In this document: in pieces, positions 62,315 to 64,000 of the stretch
Position numbering within the stretch: position 1 is the stretch's first letter
Layout of the letters: each line of letters begins with the position of its first letter
Source of the DNA: Acetoanaerobium sp041831635
Lineage (GTDB): Bacteria; Bacillota; Clostridia; Peptostreptococcales; Filifactoraceae
DNA: 64,000 nt
Reading direction: 5' to 3'
NCBI GenBank assembly: GCA_041831635.1
Contig: JBHASY010000126.1
Location: 18,205-82,204, forward strand
Notes under the pieces: generated by a model
Told to the model about the DNA's origin: nothing
Database searches by the model: none
The model's input: the letters and a program-made list of their open reading frames with translations, nothing else
Made by a program: the position numbers and the translations under genes

Positions 62315-63712
62315 ATGGACAATAAAAGCAATATATTTTTAAAAGAAAACAAAGACAATTTAGATTATAAAGAAATTTTAAATGTAATTTTAAATAATGC
62401 TTATGAATGGTTGGTAATAATAGACGACAAAGGCTATATAATAATGATGAGCAAAGGCTACAAAGAGTTTGTAGGAGATATGGTTCCGGAGGGGAAGCAT
62501 GTTACTGAGGTAATTGAAAATACTAAACTTCATGACATTATTAAGACAGGTAAAACTCAAATAGGAGAAATTCAGCTTATCAAGGGTCAGCAGGTTATAG
62601 CCTCAAGACTTCCTATTATCAAGGACAATAAAATTATAGGGGCGATAGGAAAGGTAATATTTAAGGATATAACTGACTTTTATGATATGTCAAAGAAAAT
62701 CATAACTATGGAAAAGGAAATAAAATACTATAAAGACCAGCTTAAAAAACAAAAAAGTGCTAAATACTCATTTTCAAATATAATAGGAGATAGCAAATCT
62801 CTGATGGAGGTAAAAAATATCTGTGAAAGAGCTGCTATGTCAGACTCAAATGTGCTTATTATGGGAGAAAGCGGAACAGGAAAAGAACTTTTCGCCCATG
62901 CTATACACAATGCGAGCGACAGAGCCTCAGGACCGTTTGTTAAAATAAATTGTGCAGCCATACCGTCAGAACTTTTGGAGTCGGAGTTATTTGGTTATGA
63001 AGGGGGGGCTTTTACGGGGGCAAAAAAAGAGGGCAAGGTCGGGAAATTTGAACTTGCAAATGGAGGGAGTATATTTTTAGATGAAATAGGGGATATGCCT
63101 ATTCAAATGCAAGCTAAACTGCTTAGGGTTCTTCAAGAGAGAGAAATAGAGAGAATAGGAGCAACCAAAACGAGACCTATAGATGTCAGAATAATTTCTG
63201 CAACTAATAAAAACCTCGAAGAAGAGGTAAAAACTGGCGATTTTAGAGAGGATTTGTATTACAGGTTAAATGTGATGAGTGTATATATAGAACCGCTCAG
63301 AAAAAGAAAAGATGACATAAGACCTCTAGCAAAAGCTCTGGTAAAGAAACTTTCTAACCAAATGGGAGTATATGTTGACAGTATAAGCGAAAAGGCAATG
63401 ATGGCTTTAGAGACATACGACTGGCCGGGAAACATAAGAGAGCTGGAAAATATCATAGAGCGTTCTATAAACTTACTTGACTCGGATAGGATAATAAAGG
63501 TTTCTACCTTGCCTATCTATGTTACTAAATCCAGTAAAGCCCATGTATACGTTTCAGGAAATACACTCAAAGAACAGTTATCAGATTTAGAAAAAAGCAT
63601 AATTCTGGAATGCTTAGCCGAGAATCAGGGGAATAAACAAAAAACCGCAAATGATTTAGATATGAGCAGGACGAGTTTATATCAGAAGTTAAAGTCTTAT
63701 GAAATAGATTAA
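62315..63712 (+). CDS. PAS-sensing sigma-54-dependent transcription activator
   Basis: A 465-aa enhancer-binding protein. An N-terminal PAS domain (about 20-125; AYEWLVIIDDKGYIIMMSKGY, in part) is followed by a coiled linker and the AAA+ domain: Walker A GESGTGKELFAHAIH, sigma-54-contact loop GAFTGAKKEG, Walker B GGSIFLDEIGDMP. The C-terminal Fis-type helix-turn-helix reads NKQKTANDLDMSRTSLYQKL. It activates promoters of the -24/-12 type. Its target is unknown; no such promoter is evident nearby. AAGGA favours ATG 62315 over the upstream TTG 62291. Confidence 0.92.
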   Translation: MDNKSNIFLKENKDNLDYKEILNVILNNAYEWLVIIDDKGYIIMMSKGYKEFVGDMVPEGKHVTEVIENTKLHDIIKTGKTQIGEIQLIKGQQVIASRLPIIKDNKIIGAIGKVIFKDITDFYDMSKKIITMEKEIKYYKDQLKKQKSAKYSFSNIIGDSKSLMEVKNICERAAMSDSNVLIMGESGTGKELFAHAIHNASDRASGPFVKINCAAIPSELLESELFGYEGGAFTGAKKEGKVGKFELANGGSIFLDEIGDMPIQMQAKLLRVLQEREIERIGATKTRPIDVRIISATNKNLEEEVKTGDFREDLYYRLNVMSVYIEPLRKRKDDIRPLAKALVKKLSNQMGVYVDSISEKAMMALETYDWPGNIRELENIIERSINLLDSDRIIKVSTLPIYVTKSSKAHVYVSGNTLKEQLSDLEKSIILECLAENQGNKQKTANDLDMSRTSLYQKLKSYEID

Positions 63713-63749
63713 AAGATATATGTAAGTAAAAGTCAAAAGATCCTATACT

Positions 63750-63781
63750 GCTTGACATTTATGTTTCTGTAAATATCAAGC
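63750..63781 (+). repeat. Hairpin downstream of the sigma-54 activator
   Basis: GCTTGA-ATTTA pairs with TAAAT-TCAAGC around TGTTTCTG with one mismatch. No direct T-run follows, so terminator function is uncertain. Confidence 0.45.
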
Positions 63782-63890
63782 GGCTTAGGATTTTTAAATT
63801 TTAGAGATTGCTTATTAAAAAATTTTGCCTGAGGATAAGAGAGTGTAAAATAATTTTGCCAGGGAGTATCCCAAAGATTGTGTAAACCTT

Positions 63891-63921
63891 CAAACTGATG
63901 TAAGATGAACTTACCAGTTTG
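63891..63921 (+). repeat. Hairpin overlapping the transposase leader
   Basis: CAAACTG-GTAAG (63891-63904, bulge AT) pairs with CTTAC-CAGTTTG (63910-63921). It abuts the transposase ribosome binding site GGAGG at 63921-63925. Such hairpins near the element end commonly limit transposase expression. Confidence 0.55.
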
Positions 63922-63933
63922 GAGGTTTATTTT

Positions 63934-64000
63934 ATGGCAAGGAAAAAGGATTCCCCTCAAAAGGCAGCCCTTCGGGAGATGATGGGCAACTATCTGAAAG
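63934..64000 (+). CDS. IS256-type transposase, N-terminal end (partial)
   Basis: ATG 63934, preceded by GGAGG, opens MARKKDSPQKAALREMMGNYLK before the window ends. The basic MARKK start and following helix resemble the N-terminus of IS256/mutator-family transposases of Firmicutes. The codons are richer in G and C than the surrounding DNA, consistent with a mobile element. With 22 residues the family is only a probable call. Confidence 0.6.
   Translation, partial: MARKKDSPQKAALREMMGNYLK

Larger units (their letters stand above)
63838..64000 (+). mobile_element. Left end of an insertion sequence (IS256-like), truncated by window edge
   Basis: Base composition changes near 63838-63880, where GAGAGTGTAAAATAATTTTG and AGATTGTGTAAACC look like candidate terminal inverted repeat sequence, followed by the hairpin and the transposase start. 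The exact left end cannot be fixed without the right end. Confidence 0.5.

Noticed and set aside
1..64000. CRISPR arrays, tRNA or rRNA genes, prophage
   Set aside because: No regularly spaced repeats, no cloverleaf-like sequences ending in GGTTCRA-type arms, and no phage structural or integrase genes were seen when reading the window.

Overview
The window is low-GC DNA from an anaerobic, motile Gram-positive bacterium, most likely a clostridium. Evidence is the Firmicutes-only polC, the FlhF/FlhG and CheC/CheD chemotaxis set, RNase Y, YlxR/YlxQ, strong purine-rich ribosome binding sites, TTG/GTG starts and AT-rich coding. Gene order follows the Bacillus subtilis fla/che to rpsB to polC to nusA-infB to rpsO-pnp to spoIIIE-pgsA-recA-rny stretch closely, with small clostridial insertions. 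A Peptostreptococcaceae-like oral anaerobe would fit, but the genus is only a guess.

Layout. (1) 1-11145: end of the flagellar/chemotaxis operon: flhA 3' end, flhF, flhG, a PilZ c-di-GMP receptor, cheB, cheA, cheW, cheC, cheD, a small membrane protein, fliA, a FapA/DUF342 protein, a SwrB-position membrane protein and a membrane-anchored MltG-like stub. (2) 11160-19513: rpsB, tsf, pyrH, frr, a 67-aa protein, uppS, cdsA, dxr, rseP, ispG, for translation, lipid carrier and isoprenoid synthesis and membrane proteolysis. (3) 19514-24920: a lipoprotein gene and a 17-codon ORF remnant where B. subtilis has proS, then polC. (4) 24921-32590: strong promoter and attenuator-like leader, then rimP, nusA, ylxR, ylxQ, infB, rbfA, nrnA, truB, ribF. 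(5) 32591-38056: an inserted chemoreceptor gene, rpsO with a structured leader, and pnp. (6) 38290-46509: ftsK/spoIIIE, mnmH (selU), rimO, pgsA, LexA-controlled recA, rny. (7) 46585-64000: accessory region with an SF1 helicase, a DUF2339 membrane protein, DUF1905 and DUF1801 proteins, a DUF362 ferredoxin, an amidohydrolase, an agmatinase-family enzyme, a frameshifted TetR regulator with a membrane protein sharing its operator, a decayed RelE/ParE toxin, pepD, a C-C bond lyase, a hypothetical protein, glnS, a sigma-54 activator, and the start of an IS256-type transposase cut by the window edge.

The first 46 kb is mostly core genome. The observations most worth following are regulatory: the SOS box that places the recA start at a GTG; a terminator in the rimP-nusA leader; an rny gene whose strong ribosome binding site faces only ATT/ATA codons; and a TetR gene broken in a run of eight T residues while its paired operators remain intact. 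I found no convincing wholly new multi-gene system, CRISPR array, prophage or tRNA.
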